Shown here in pieces: positions 1 to 8,163 of a stretch of DNA of 64,000 nt (positions are counted from its first letter, which is position 1; each line of letters opens with the position of its first letter). Source of the stretch: Acidovorax sp. Root219 (lineage in GTDB: Bacteria; Pseudomonadota; Gammaproteobacteria; Burkholderiales; Burkholderiaceae_C); contig NZ_LMIJ01000011.1 in assembly GCF_001428665.1 (NCBI RefSeq), positions 664,251 through 728,250 of the forward strand, read 5' to 3'. The notes beneath the pieces are model-generated. The model saw only the letters and a list, made by a program, of their open reading frames with translations. It did not search any database and was not told the DNA's origin. Both the position numbers and the translations under genes were made by a program.

Positions 1-1
1 G

Positions 2-343
2 CTGGACAACCTTGCGGCCCTCAAGCCCGAGAAGCTGGTGCCCGGACGCGGCGCTGCGCTGCAGACGCCCGAGCAGGTGCAGGCCGGCCTGGCCGGCACG
101 CGCGCCTTCATCAGTGACCTGTACGAGAGCGTCAAGGCCAGCGCCGCCCAAGGCGAAGACCTGCGCAAGGTCTACGAAGCCACCTTCGCCAAACTGCAAC
201 CCAAGTACGGCAACTGGGTGATCTTCAACCACTGCATGCCGTTTGACGTGACGCGGGCGTATGACGAAGCCACGCAGTACCCGGACCCGCGCATCTGGAC
301 GGCGGAGCGCGACGTGCAGATGTGGAAGTCGCTGGAAGGCTGA
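2..343 (+). CDS. C-terminal part of a probable MBL-fold metallo-hydrolase (truncated by window edge)
   Basis: The reading frame is open from the window edge and ends at a TGA at 341-343, so only the last 113 or so residues are present. The fragment begins with a stretch of the type LVPGRGA, at the place where many metallo-beta-lactamase-fold hydrolases carry their C-terminal PGHG-type motif. A helical region and a conserved-looking FNHCMPFDV segment follow. The zinc ligands HxHxDH would lie upstream of the window. The assignment rests on the resemblance of this tail to MBL-fold hydrolases; substrate is unknown. The gene ends 104 bp before the DMT transporter on the same strand. Confidence 0.55.
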   Translation: MDNLAALKPEKLVPGRGAALQTPEQVQAGLAGTRAFISDLYESVKASAAQGEDLRKVYEATFAKLQPKYGNWVIFNHCMPFDVTRAYDEATQYPDPRIWTAERDVQMWKSLEG

Positions 344-447
344 GCGCCCCACCCTGACCGCGCGGCAACCGTGCGGTCGCAATCCATGGCCCGCCCGTCG
401 GTCGCACGGGTGATGCCGCCCTGTTGGCGCTTGCAGGAGCTCTGGAC

Positions 448-1362
448 ATGAATGACCGCCAAACGCTGGCCGTGCAGGCCGTCCTGATCGGTGCGATGGC
501 TGTGTGGGGCCTGAACCTCACGTCCGTGAAGTGGCTGACCGCCTGGTTCGAGCCGACCATGCTGGCCTGTGTGCGCATGCTGGTGGCCTGCATCGCGCTC
601 ACCGCCATCGTCGTGGCCAAGCGCTGCGCGCGCATGCGCTTCACCGGGCGCCAGTGGGCGGCGATGGGGCTGTGCGCGGTGTTCATGGTGTACGCCAACC
701 AGGTGCTGTTCGCCCAGGGCCTGCAGCGCTCCACGGCGACCAATGCGGCGCTGGTGATGGCGCTGAGTCCCTTGGCATCGGCCCTGCTGGCGGCGCTGGC
801 GTTCCGCGAGCCGCTCACGCTACAGCGCGGCTGCGGCGTGCTGCTGGGCTTTGCCGGCGTGGCGGCGGTGGTGCTCAGCTACCCGGGCTCGGGGCTGTCC
901 AGCGCGGGCGTGGGCGACCTGCTCATCATCTGCTCGGTGGTGAGCTTCGCCGCCGGCGGTGCCATGGTGCAGCGCCTCGCGCGCCAGATCCACCCGCTCA
1001 CCCTGTGCTGGCTCACCTACTGCATCGGCACCGCATTGCTGGTGGTGCACCTGGCGCTGGGGCCATCGGCCGTGACGGTGGCCACGCTGTTCCCGGGTTG
1101 GTGGCCATGGGCGCTGGTGCTGTTCTCGGGCATTTTCGCCACGGCGCTGTGCAACGTGGTGTGGAACCAGGCCATCGCCTCCATCGGCGTGGCGCGCACC
1201 GCCGTCTTCCTCTACTGGGTGCCGGTGTTCGGCGTGCTTTTTGCCGCCCTGCTGCTGGGCGAGCAGCTCACGCTGTGGCATCTCGTGGGATTTGCCGCCG
1301 TGATGGGTGGTACCTGGCTGGGCACGCGCCGGCACGTGGCCGTGGCGCCTGCCGTGCCCTGA
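448..1362 (+). CDS. EamA/DMT-superfamily transporter, 10 TM
   Basis: A 304-residue inner-membrane protein with about ten hydrophobic helices arranged as two EamA repeats, the usual size for a DMT-family metabolite exporter. Early residues MAVWGLNLTSVKW match the first helix typical of EamA proteins, and the second half repeats the pattern with FSGIFATALCNVVWN. I chose the ATG at 448 because AGGAG lies at 435-439, eight bases upstream; an upstream TTG at 424 is in frame but has no such site. The substrate cannot be read from sequence. It is followed 15 bp later by an old-yellow-enzyme gene on the same strand, so the two may be co-transcribed. Confidence 0.85.
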   Translation: MNDRQTLAVQAVLIGAMAVWGLNLTSVKWLTAWFEPTMLACVRMLVACIALTAIVVAKRCARMRFTGRQWAAMGLCAVFMVYANQVLFAQGLQRSTATNAALVMALSPLASALLAALAFREPLTLQRGCGVLLGFAGVAAVVLSYPGSGLSSAGVGDLLIICSVVSFAAGGAMVQRLARQIHPLTLCWLTYCIGTALLVVHLALGPSAVTVATLFPGWWPWALVLFSGIFATALCNVVWNQAIASIGVARTAVFLYWVPVFGVLFAALLLGEQLTLWHLVGFAAVMGGTWLGTRRHVAVAPAVP

Positions 1363-1377
1363 ATCTTCTCTCTGACC

Positions 1378-2577
1378 ATGACCTATTCACAACCGCCCCT
1401 GCTGTTCCAGCCCCTGGCCCTGCGCGGGCTCACCCTGCGCAACCGCACCGTCATCTCGCCCATGTGCCAGCACGCCGCAGAAGGCGGGCACGCGACGCCC
1501 TGGCACCTGGTGCACCTGGGCAAGTTCGCCCTGGGCGGCGCGGGCCTCATCCTCACGGAAAGCACGGCCGTGGACCCGCGTGGGCGCATCGGCACCGCTG
1601 ACCTCGGGCTGTGGAAAGACAGCCACATTGACGCGCTCAAGCCCGTGGTGGATTTCGTGCACGCCAACGGCAGTGCCATCGGCGTGCAGCTGGCGCACGC
1701 CGGCCGCAAATCCGGGAGCCAGCCGCTGTGGGAGGGCGGCGCCGCACTGGGCGACGCGCAGATGGCCGCCGATGCGGAGCCCTGGCAGCGCCTGGGCCCG
1801 AGCGCCTTGCCTGCCGGGCCCGGCTGGTCTGCACCCATGGTGCTCGATGCGGCTGGCATAGAAGACATCGTGCAGCGTTTTGCCGATGCTGCGCTGCGTG
1901 CCGACCAGGCCGGGATGGACGTGGTCGAACTGCACTTCGGCCATGGCTACCTGGTGGCCAGCTTTCTCTCGCCCCATTCCAACCACCGCGGCGACGAATG
2001 GGGCGGCAGTTTGCAGGGGCGCATGCGCCTGGCCCTCACCATCGCGCGCCGGGTGCGTGCCGTGTGGCCTGCCCACAAGCCGCTGTTCGCCCGCCTCTCG
2101 GTCGTGGACGGCAGCCGCGAGGGCGGCTGGGACGTGGAGGATTCGATCGTGCTGGCGCGTGAACTCGCGCAGTGCGGCGTCGATGTGATCGACTGCTCCT
2201 CCGGCGGCCTGACCGAGGAGACGCGCGCCCTGCCCGTGCCACGCGGCCTGGGCTTCCAGGTGCCGTTTTCCGCCCGCATCCGGGCCGAGGCCCAGGTCAA
2301 GACCCAGGCCGTGGGCATGATCGTCGATGCCGCGCAGGCCGAGGACATCCTCCACCGCGGCCAGGCCGATCTCATTGCCCTGGGCCGCGAGGCGTTGCTC
2401 GACCCCTACTGGCCCCACCACGCCGCAGCCGCCCTGGGGGCCGACCCAGGCTACGAGCGCTGGCCCGTGCGCCACGGTGTCTGGCTGGCCAAGCGGGCTC
2501 CGGGCCTGGCGCGTGCGCGTGCCGATCAGGCGGACGGTACGTCCTTCACCAGTGACAACCACAAGGAGACACGATGA
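1378..2577 (+). CDS. NADH:flavin oxidoreductase, old yellow enzyme family (YqjM/XenA-like)
   Basis: A 399-residue TIM-barrel FMN oxidoreductase that would reduce activated C=C bonds with NAD(P)H. Visible family motifs are RNRTVISPMCQ near the N terminus, with the active-site-type Cys of the YqjM/XenA branch, QLAHAGRK for the substrate/FMN pocket, and HGYLVASFLSP followed by NHR and WGG, the classical OYE segment. The C-terminal IALGREALLDPYWP is the usual phosphate-binding end. Its stop overlaps the next start as ATGA at 2574-2577, so it is translationally coupled to the EthD-domain gene. Physiological substrate unknown; aromatic or enone detoxification is typical of the family. Confidence 0.9.
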   Translation: MTYSQPPLLFQPLALRGLTLRNRTVISPMCQHAAEGGHATPWHLVHLGKFALGGAGLILTESTAVDPRGRIGTADLGLWKDSHIDALKPVVDFVHANGSAIGVQLAHAGRKSGSQPLWEGGAALGDAQMAADAEPWQRLGPSALPAGPGWSAPMVLDAAGIEDIVQRFADAALRADQAGMDVVELHFGHGYLVASFLSPHSNHRGDEWGGSLQGRMRLALTIARRVRAVWPAHKPLFARLSVVDGSREGGWDVEDSIVLARELAQCGVDVIDCSSGGLTEETRALPVPRGLGFQVPFSARIRAEAQVKTQAVGMIVDAAQAEDILHRGQADLIALGREALLDPYWPHHAAAALGADPGYERWPVRHGVWLAKRAPGLARARADQADGTSFTSDNHKETR

Positions 2578-3293
2578 GCAGCCACCACATCCCGAGCCGT
2601 GTGAGGATGGGCCTGATCAGGAAGCAGCCCGACTGGAGCACCGAGCGCTTCGATGCCTACTGGCGTGACCACCACGGCGCACTGGCGGCGCGCGCCCCCG
2701 GCTTGCAGGCCTACTGGCAAAACCTGGTGACCGACCGGCTACAGCGCGGCATCGACTACGCGCGCGGTCCGTGGGATTTCGACGGCTTCTCGCAGCTGTG
2801 GCTCGACGGGGAGCAGCGCGCAGAGGCTGCCTTCGGGCAAGGCAACCTGGCCGCCGAGCTGGTAGCGGACGAACAGCACTTCCTCTCGGGCCTGCACATT
2901 GTGACCACCGAGCAGACCGAGGTCATCGCCCTGCTCGCCGACCCGGCGGCCCGCGCGCGGCTGCTCAAGCGCATCTCCACCCTGCGCCGCCGCGCCGATA
3001 TCTCCGAGGACGATTTCAGGCGCGAATGGCGCGTGCACGCCGACCTGGTGCGCACCATGCCCGGCGTGAATGGCTACCGCCAGAACGTGGTGACCGAACG
3101 CGAGCGCGTGAAGGGTCAGCCCTGCGGCTATGGCGATCTGCCCATCGACGGCATTGTGGAGCTGTGGTTCGAAAGTCCAGAGGTACTGACCGCTGCGTTT
3201 GCGTCACCTGAGGGCCAGCGCACCATGGCCCATGCCAGGACCTTCCTGGCGGAGATCACGGCCTTTCTGGTGACCGAACGCCGCGTGGTCTGA
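2574..3293 (+). CDS. EthD domain-containing protein (two tandem EthD-like repeats)
   Basis: A 239-residue soluble protein. The N-terminal half (about residues 10-100) has the EthD-type ferredoxin-like pattern VRMGLIRKQPDWSTERF followed by YWRDHHG. A second, more divergent copy occupies about residues 125-230 (KRISTLRRRADISEDDFRREW and a histidine-containing HADLVRTMPG). EthD proteins accompany oxidative degradation systems and bind or protect intermediates, but their chemistry is poorly defined. The start overlaps the stop of the upstream old-yellow-enzyme gene by four bases, supporting a shared pathway. It ends 11 bp from the convergent DUF4124-like gene. Confidence 0.8.
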   Translation: MSSHHIPSRVRMGLIRKQPDWSTERFDAYWRDHHGALAARAPGLQAYWQNLVTDRLQRGIDYARGPWDFDGFSQLWLDGEQRAEAAFGQGNLAAELVADEQHFLSGLHIVTTEQTEVIALLADPAARARLLKRISTLRRRADISEDDFRREWRVHADLVRTMPGVNGYRQNVVTERERVKGQPCGYGDLPIDGIVELWFESPEVLTAAFASPEGQRTMAHARTFLAEITAFLVTERRVV

Positions 3294-3304
3294 CGGGCCG
3301 GTCC

Positions 3305-3652
3305 TCACGGTGAGCGTGGGAAGGATGTGACTTCGCCATTCACCTTGTGCTCCTGGCCGCCGGGCGCGCAAGGCTGGTCGGTGTAGACCGTGCGCCCCTC
3401 TTGGACGCACTTGCGTAGCTGGGGTGCGGGCGCCGATGCGGCGCCTCGCGCGCCCGCGGCAGCGCCTTGCGCGTTCTTCTTCTCCGGCGGCAGGGAGTCT
3501 TCTCCGGGGCGCATCAGCCTGCCCCACGTCTTTTCGACCCACGGCCCGGCCTGGGGCAGCCATTGGTCGGCTTTCCACCAGGCCACGGCGGCGCCAGCCA
3601 CCAGCAGCACCACGGCGATGGTCCAGGCGGTACGTTCGCGGGCGCTGCGCAT
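3305..3652 (-). CDS. DUF4124-like membrane-anchored protein
   Basis: A 115-residue protein with a single N-terminal hydrophobic helix (about residues 10-24), then a variable Pro/Ala-rich linker and a short C-terminal module RKCVQEGRTVYTDQPCAPGG. The spacing of two cysteines around VYTDQPC is the signature of DUF4124, a small module common in periplasmic proteins of Burkholderiales. The likely topology is N-in with the DUF4124 module in the periplasm. It lies nine bases downstream of topB on the same strand and may be read through from it. Function unknown. Confidence 0.7.
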   Translation of the reverse strand: MRSARERTAWTIAVVLLVAGAAVAWWKADQWLPQAGPWVEKTWGRLMRPGEDSLPPEKKNAQGAAAGARGAASAPAPQLRKCVQEGRTVYTDQPCAPGGQEHKVNGEVTSFPRSP

Positions 3653-3661
3653 GCTGCTGCG

Positions 3662-6580
3662 TCAGCCCAGGTGCTGGCCCAGAATGCCGGCCAGCTCGAA
3701 CATGCCTGCACTGTCCTTGCCGAACACCGCCCGCAGCTTGTCGTCGGCGACGATGGTGCGCTTGTCCTTGGGGTCCTGCAGGTTGTTCGCCTTGATGTAC
3801 TCCCACAGCTTTTTCACGGCCTCTGGGCGGGCCACCGGCTCGCTGCCGATCACGGCGGCCAGCGCGGCGCTGGGGGCGGCGCCGGCCGCGGCCTTGCGCG
3901 GCGCCTTGGCGGTGGCGGTCTTGGTGGCCGCCGCCTTCTTGGTGGGCGCCTTCTTCGCGGCCGCCGCCTTGGCCGGTGCCTTGGCTGCGGCTGTCTTGCC
4001 GGCAAAGGCACCGGCAGCCGGCTTGCGCGGCGGGAACTTGCTCGGCGCGAACTCGAAGTTCACCTTTCCGGCCTCCTTGTCCCAGGCCAGGAAGGCCTTG
4101 AACGCGCGGCGCGTGCGCATCGAGACGAACTTGTCGAGCAGGTCGGTCTTGCCGGTCTCCAGCAGCTTGTGCATCTGCTCTCGCTCCACGGGCTGCTGCA
4201 GGATGATCTTGCCGCTCTTGAAGGTGCAGCTCGGCGTGGGCTGGGCAGCGGTGGGTACGGCCTTGCTGCACACGTAGTTGGCGCCGTGCTCGTGCACGCC
4301 GGCGCTGCAGATCGGGCAGGGGCCCAGGGACGCATCGGCAAACTCCACCAGCTCGCCCGATTCCTCGGCGTTCTTGTCGTCGCCGAAGTCGAACTCGAGC
4401 TTGTAGTTGTGCGCCTCGTCGTCGTACTTGATGACGATCTCGGACGTGAAGGGCCAGCCGGCCTTGGAGCGGAATCCTTCCAGCGGCCCGATCTTCTTGT
4501 CGCGCAGCAGGGCCTCGGCCTCAGCGGTCTCGAAGGTGCGGCCCGCAGGCGACTTGCCGAAGCTGAAACCACAGGGCTCGGTGCCGGGCTTGCCCACGCA
4601 GGCAAAGCGGCGGTAGTTTTCCTTCACCACGCCGCCGCAGTTGGGACAGGGCGTGGTCAGCGTGGCGTAGTCACCGGGAATGGTGTCGCGGTCGTACTCC
4701 TTGGCCTTCTTGACCATGCGCTCGGTCATGGCGGCGATGTCGGCCATGAAGGACTCGCGGCTCAGTTGCCCCTTTTCCATTTGCGAGAGCTTGAACTCCC
4801 ACTCGCCGGTCAGGTCGGCGCGGCACAGCTCCTCCACCTCCAGCCCGCGCAGCAGCGTCATGAGCTGGAAGGCCTTGGCCGTGGGGATCATCTCGCGGCC
4901 TTCGCGCAGCATGTACTTTTCGGTCAGCAGGCCTTCGATGATGGCCGCGCGCGTGGCTGGCGTGCCCAGCCCCTTCTCCTGCATGGCCTCGCGCAGTTCC
5001 TCGTCGTCGATCTGCTTGCCGGCGCTCTCCATGGCGCCCAGCAGGGTGGCTTCGGAGTAACGTGCAGGCGGCTTGGTCTTGAGGCCCTTGGGGTCCACCT
5101 GCTGGGTCTGCACCGTTTCGCCGGGCTTCACGGGCACCAGGTTCTGGCCCTTGTCGCCGTCCTTGCCACCCTCCACTTCGTCGGCGGCTTCCTTGCCGTA
5201 GATGGCCAGCCAGCCGGGGCGCACCAGCACCTTGCCCTCGGTCTTGAAGCTGTGGCCCACGGCCGTGCTGATGCGGGTCGTCACCGTGTACTCGGCACTC
5301 GGGAAGAACACCGCCATGAAGCGCCGCACCACCAGGTCGTACAGCTTCTGCTCGGCCTCGGACAGGCCGCTCGGCGCCTGCAACGTGGGGATGATGGCAA
5401 AGTGATCGCTCACCTTGCTGTTGTCGAAGATGCGCTTGGAAGGGCGCACGTAGTTGTTGGTCAGCGCCGTGCGCGCATGCGGTGCCAGGTGGCGCATGCT
5501 GCTGTCGGCCAGCATCTCGAAGGTCTGGCGTGCCACGGGCACATAGTCCTCGGGCAGCGCGCGCGAGTCGGTACGCGGGTAGGTCAGGGCCTTGTGGCGT
5601 TCGTACAGGCTTTGCGCCAGTGCCAGCGTGGTCTTGGCCGAGTAGCCGAATTTGCCGTTGGCCTCGCGCTGCAGGCTGGTCAGGTCGAACAGCAGGGGCG
5701 ATGCCTGGGTGGTGGGCTTGCTCTCCTCGGTGACGCTGGCCTTCTGGCCGCGCACGGCGTCGGCAATGGCCTGGGCTTCGCGCTGCGACCAGACGCGGTC
5801 GGCGCGCATCTCCACGTCCTCGTTTTTCTTCCACTTGGGGTCGAACCACTTGGCGGGGTACTCGCCGGCCTCGGCCTGGAAGGCGGCATGGATTTCCCAG
5901 TAGTCGCGGCTCACGAACTTGCGGATCTTTTCCTCGCGCTCCACCACCAGCGACAGCGTGGGCGTCTGCACCCGGCCCACGGTGGTCAGGAAGAAGCCGC
6001 CATCGCGCGAGTTGAAGGCCGTCATGGCCCGCGTGCCGTTGATGCCCACCAGCCAGTCGGCCTCGCTGCGGCTGCGCGCCGCATGCGCCAGGCCCGCCAT
6101 CTGCTGCTCGCTGCGCAGGGCGTCGAAGCCATCGCGGATCGCCTGGGGCGTCATGGACTGCAGCCACAGCCGCTTGACCGGCTTGCCCAGGGGCTTGGCG
6201 CCGCCGGCGTACTGCTCGATCAGGCGAAAGATCAGCTCCCCCTCGCGACCCGCGTCACAGGCGTTGATGAGTTGCGTCACGTCCTTGCGCTTGGCCTGCT
6301 TGACCACCGCGTTCAGGCGGGTCTTGGTCTTGTCCACCGGCTTGAGGTCGAAATACGGGGGGATCACCGGCAGGTGGGCAAAGCTCCACTTGCCGCGTTT
6401 CACGTCGAATTCCTCGGGTGCCTGGATCTCCACCAGGTGGCCCACGGCGCTGGTGACTACATAGCGGTCGTTCTCGAAGTGGTCATCGTGCTTTTCGAAC
6501 TTGCCCGCCACGGGCGTCAGTGCGCGCACGATGTCCTGCGCCACTGAGGGTTTTTCTGCAATTACCAGGGTCTTGGTCAT
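3662..6580 (-). CDS. topB: DNA topoisomerase III with zinc ribbons, H1-like Lys/Ala tail and C-terminal SWIB domain
   Basis: A 972-residue type IA topoisomerase, far longer than the roughly 650 residues of Escherichia coli TopB. The TOPRIM domain is complete (IAEKPS with Glu9, DAGREGE at 109-115), and the catalytic tyrosine is Tyr334 in YPRTDSR. Two cysteine-rich ribbons follow the core (CPNCGG..., CPICSAG...). Residues about 848-903 are a low-complexity stretch of AAKAPAK/KKAPTKK type resembling bacterial histone H1-like proteins. The last 69 residues (about 904-972) read as a SWIB/MDM2 domain: KKLWEYIKANNLQ, DDKLRAVFG and MFELAGILGQHL. It should decatenate DNA by passing a single strand through a break. 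It is divergent from the SET-domain gene. Confidence 0.95.
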   Translation of the reverse strand: MTKTLVIAEKPSVAQDIVRALTPVAGKFEKHDDHFENDRYVVTSAVGHLVEIQAPEEFDVKRGKWSFAHLPVIPPYFDLKPVDKTKTRLNAVVKQAKRKDVTQLINACDAGREGELIFRLIEQYAGGAKPLGKPVKRLWLQSMTPQAIRDGFDALRSEQQMAGLAHAARSRSEADWLVGINGTRAMTAFNSRDGGFFLTTVGRVQTPTLSLVVEREEKIRKFVSRDYWEIHAAFQAEAGEYPAKWFDPKWKKNEDVEMRADRVWSQREAQAIADAVRGQKASVTEESKPTTQASPLLFDLTSLQREANGKFGYSAKTTLALAQSLYERHKALTYPRTDSRALPEDYVPVARQTFEMLADSSMRHLAPHARTALTNNYVRPSKRIFDNSKVSDHFAIIPTLQAPSGLSEAEQKLYDLVVRRFMAVFFPSAEYTVTTRISTAVGHSFKTEGKVLVRPGWLAIYGKEAADEVEGGKDGDKGQNLVPVKPGETVQTQQVDPKGLKTKPPARYSEATLLGAMESAGKQIDDEELREAMQEKGLGTPATRAAIIEGLLTEKYMLREGREMIPTAKAFQLMTLLRGLEVEELCRADLTGEWEFKLSQMEKGQLSRESFMADIAAMTERMVKKAKEYDRDTIPGDYATLTTPCPNCGGVVKENYRRFACVGKPGTEPCGFSFGKSPAGRTFETAEAEALLRDKKIGPLEGFRSKAGWPFTSEIVIKYDDEAHNYKLEFDFGDDKNAEESGELVEFADASLGPCPICSAGVHEHGANYVCSKAVPTAAQPTPSCTFKSGKIILQQPVEREQMHKLLETGKTDLLDKFVSMRTRRAFKAFLAWDKEAGKVNFEFAPSKFPPRKPAAGAFAGKTAAAKAPAKAAAAKKAPTKKAAATKTATAKAPRKAAAGAAPSAALAAVIGSEPVARPEAVKKLWEYIKANNLQDPKDKRTIVADDKLRAVFGKDSAGMFELAGILGQHLG

Positions 6581-6644
6581 TTTTTGGTTTCTCGCCAGTC
6601 TGGCTGTCCGGCATCCGGCCGGTCGCTTCTACAATTCGTTGCCT

Positions 6645-6677
6645 CACGCGTACACGCGCACGCGCATGTGTGCATAT
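6645..6677. other. 33-bp strictly alternating pyrimidine-purine tract (Z-DNA candidate)
   Basis: Every base from 6645 to 6677 alternates pyrimidine/purine without a break, mostly CG and CA/TG steps (it opens CACGCGTACACGCGCACG). Such tracts are the classical substrate for left-handed Z-DNA under negative supercoiling. It lies in the 119-bp space between topB-SWIB and the SET gene, ending 23 bp before the SET start codon, so it sits where the promoter or leader of that gene must be. Confidence 0.7.
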
Positions 6678-6699
6678 TCAAGTTAACAGAGTTTTTGCC

Positions 6700-7305
6700 A
6701 TGCCCCGCACCGCATTGCCCGCCGCCCCTTCCAACCCACCGGGCCGCCGCATCCAGACGCGGCGCTCGGGCGTGCACGGCAACGGCGTGTTTGCCGTGCA
6801 GGATATTGCAGAGGGCGAAGTCCTTGTCGAGTACACGGGCGAGGTCATCGGCTGGGAGGAAGCCCAGGATCGGCACCCCCACGATCCCCTGCAGCCCAAC
6901 CATACCTTCTACTTCCATGTGGATGAAGACCGCGTGATCGACGCCAAGTTCGGCGGCAACTCCTCGCGCTGGATCAACCACAGCTGCAACCCCAACTGCT
7001 ATGCCGACGAGCGGGACGGCCGGATCTTCATCACCGCCCTGCGCAACATCCACGCTGGTGAGGAACTCAACTACGACTACGGCCTGATCATCGACGAACC
7101 CTACACCAAGAAGCTCAAGGCCGAGTATCCCTGCTGGTGCGGCAGCGACAACTGCCGGGGCACCCTGCTTGCGCCCAAGCGGGGCTGGCGCCCTCCCATG
7201 CCGGCTGAGCCTGTAGCGCCCCCGCGTAAAAAGAGTAACAAAAAAAGCGGCGACGATGCCACGGGCAACAAGGCCTCCCAGCCCGGGCGGCGCGCAAAGC
7301 CATGA
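6700..7305 (+). CDS. SET-domain protein-lysine N-methyltransferase
   Basis: A 201-residue protein consisting almost entirely of one SET domain. Visible motifs are GVHGNGVFA (residues 24-32), NHSCNPNC (93-100, the S-adenosylmethionine pseudo-knot), GEELNYDYG (120-128, catalytic tyrosines) and a post-SET zinc cluster CWCGSDNC (145-152). The last 40 residues are basic and disordered-looking (PPRKKSNKKSGDD), a possible nucleic-acid or substrate tail. I start at the ATG at 6700 because the family sequence begins there; upstream in-frame codons lie in the intergenic tract. The product should methylate lysines on a protein substrate, which is not known. Its stop overlaps the birA start as ATGA. Confidence 0.9.
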   Translation: MPRTALPAAPSNPPGRRIQTRRSGVHGNGVFAVQDIAEGEVLVEYTGEVIGWEEAQDRHPHDPLQPNHTFYFHVDEDRVIDAKFGGNSSRWINHSCNPNCYADERDGRIFITALRNIHAGEELNYDYGLIIDEPYTKKLKAEYPCWCGSDNCRGTLLAPKRGWRPPMPAEPVAPPRKKSNKKSGDDATGNKASQPGRRAKP

Positions 7306-8150
7306 CCCCGCTTTCCATCCGCTGGCCTGCCGAAGCCCTCTGGGAAGCCGTGGTGCCCCAGTTGCCGGGCTTTTCCGTCGAGGTGCTGCCCAGCATCGAC
7401 TCCACCAACACCGAACTCATGCGTCGCGCGCGCGCAGGCCTGTGCGACCCCACCCTGCTCGTGGCCGAGCAGCAGACGGCGGGGCGCGGGCGCCTGGGCC
7501 GGGTCTGGCAGAGCGATGTGGGCGCCTCGCTCATGATGTCGCTCGGCCTGCCCCTGGCACCGGCCGACTGGTCGGGCCTGTCGCTGGCCGTGGGGGTGAG
7601 CGTGGCCGAGAGCCTGCAGCCGGTGCTGCCGCCGGAGGGCGAGGGCCAGCCCCCCCGCGTCGGCCTCAAGTGGCCCAACGACCTGTGGACCACCGGCGAC
7701 CGCAAGCTCGGCGGCATCCTGGTCGAAACGGCCAGCTTTGTGGCGGCGCAGGGCAGCAGTGCCATGCCGGCGGGCAGCGCGGCCCGCTACGTGGTGGTGG
7801 GCATCGGCATCAACGTGCTGCCGCGGGGCGGCGATGGCATGAGCATGCCCCCGGCCAGCCTGCAGGAGGTGGAACGCGGCCTCACTGCCCCCGAGGCGCT
7901 GCGGCGCATCGTGCCGCCCCTGGTGGCCATGCTGCAGTCGTTCGAGGGCTATGGCTTTTCCCCCATGCAGGCGCGCTTTGCGCAGCGCGACATCCTGCAG
8001 GGCCGCGCCGTCACCATGAGCGACGGGCAGGCCGGCACCGCCCACGGCGTGGGCGAGGATGGTGCGCTGCTGGTGCAGACGGCCAACGGGATGCAGGCCA
8101 TCACGAGTTCGGAAATCAGCGTGCGGCCCAGCCCCGCGCTGCCGTCATGA
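7302..8150 (+). CDS. birA: Biotin--[acetyl-CoA-carboxylase] ligase
   Basis: A 282-residue biotin protein ligase that activates biotin as biotinyl-AMP and attaches it to the carboxyl carrier protein. Motifs are STN (34-36), the biotin-binding GRGRLGR (61-67), KWPNDL (123-128) with the catalytic lysine, and KLGGILVE (135-142). The C-terminal beta-barrel is present. There is no N-terminal helix-turn-helix, so it is the monofunctional class and should not act as a repressor. It overlaps the SET gene by four bases, and the SPOR-protein gene follows 13 bp later. In many Burkholderiales coaX lies between birA and the SPOR gene; here it does not. Confidence 0.95.
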   Translation: MTPLSIRWPAEALWEAVVPQLPGFSVEVLPSIDSTNTELMRRARAGLCDPTLLVAEQQTAGRGRLGRVWQSDVGASLMMSLGLPLAPADWSGLSLAVGVSVAESLQPVLPPEGEGQPPRVGLKWPNDLWTTGDRKLGGILVETASFVAAQGSSAMPAGSAARYVVVGIGINVLPRGGDGMSMPPASLQEVERGLTAPEALRRIVPPLVAMLQSFEGYGFSPMQARFAQRDILQGRAVTMSDGQAGTAHGVGEDGALLVQTANGMQAITSSEISVRPSPALPS

Positions 8151-8163
8151 AAGAAGGATCTGC

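Noticed and set aside
3467-6547. Open frame of 1026 codons on the plus strand opposite topB
   Set aside because: Antisense shadow in GC-rich DNA; the translation is Gly/Leu/Arg/His-rich without any family motif, whereas the minus strand encodes complete topoisomerase III.
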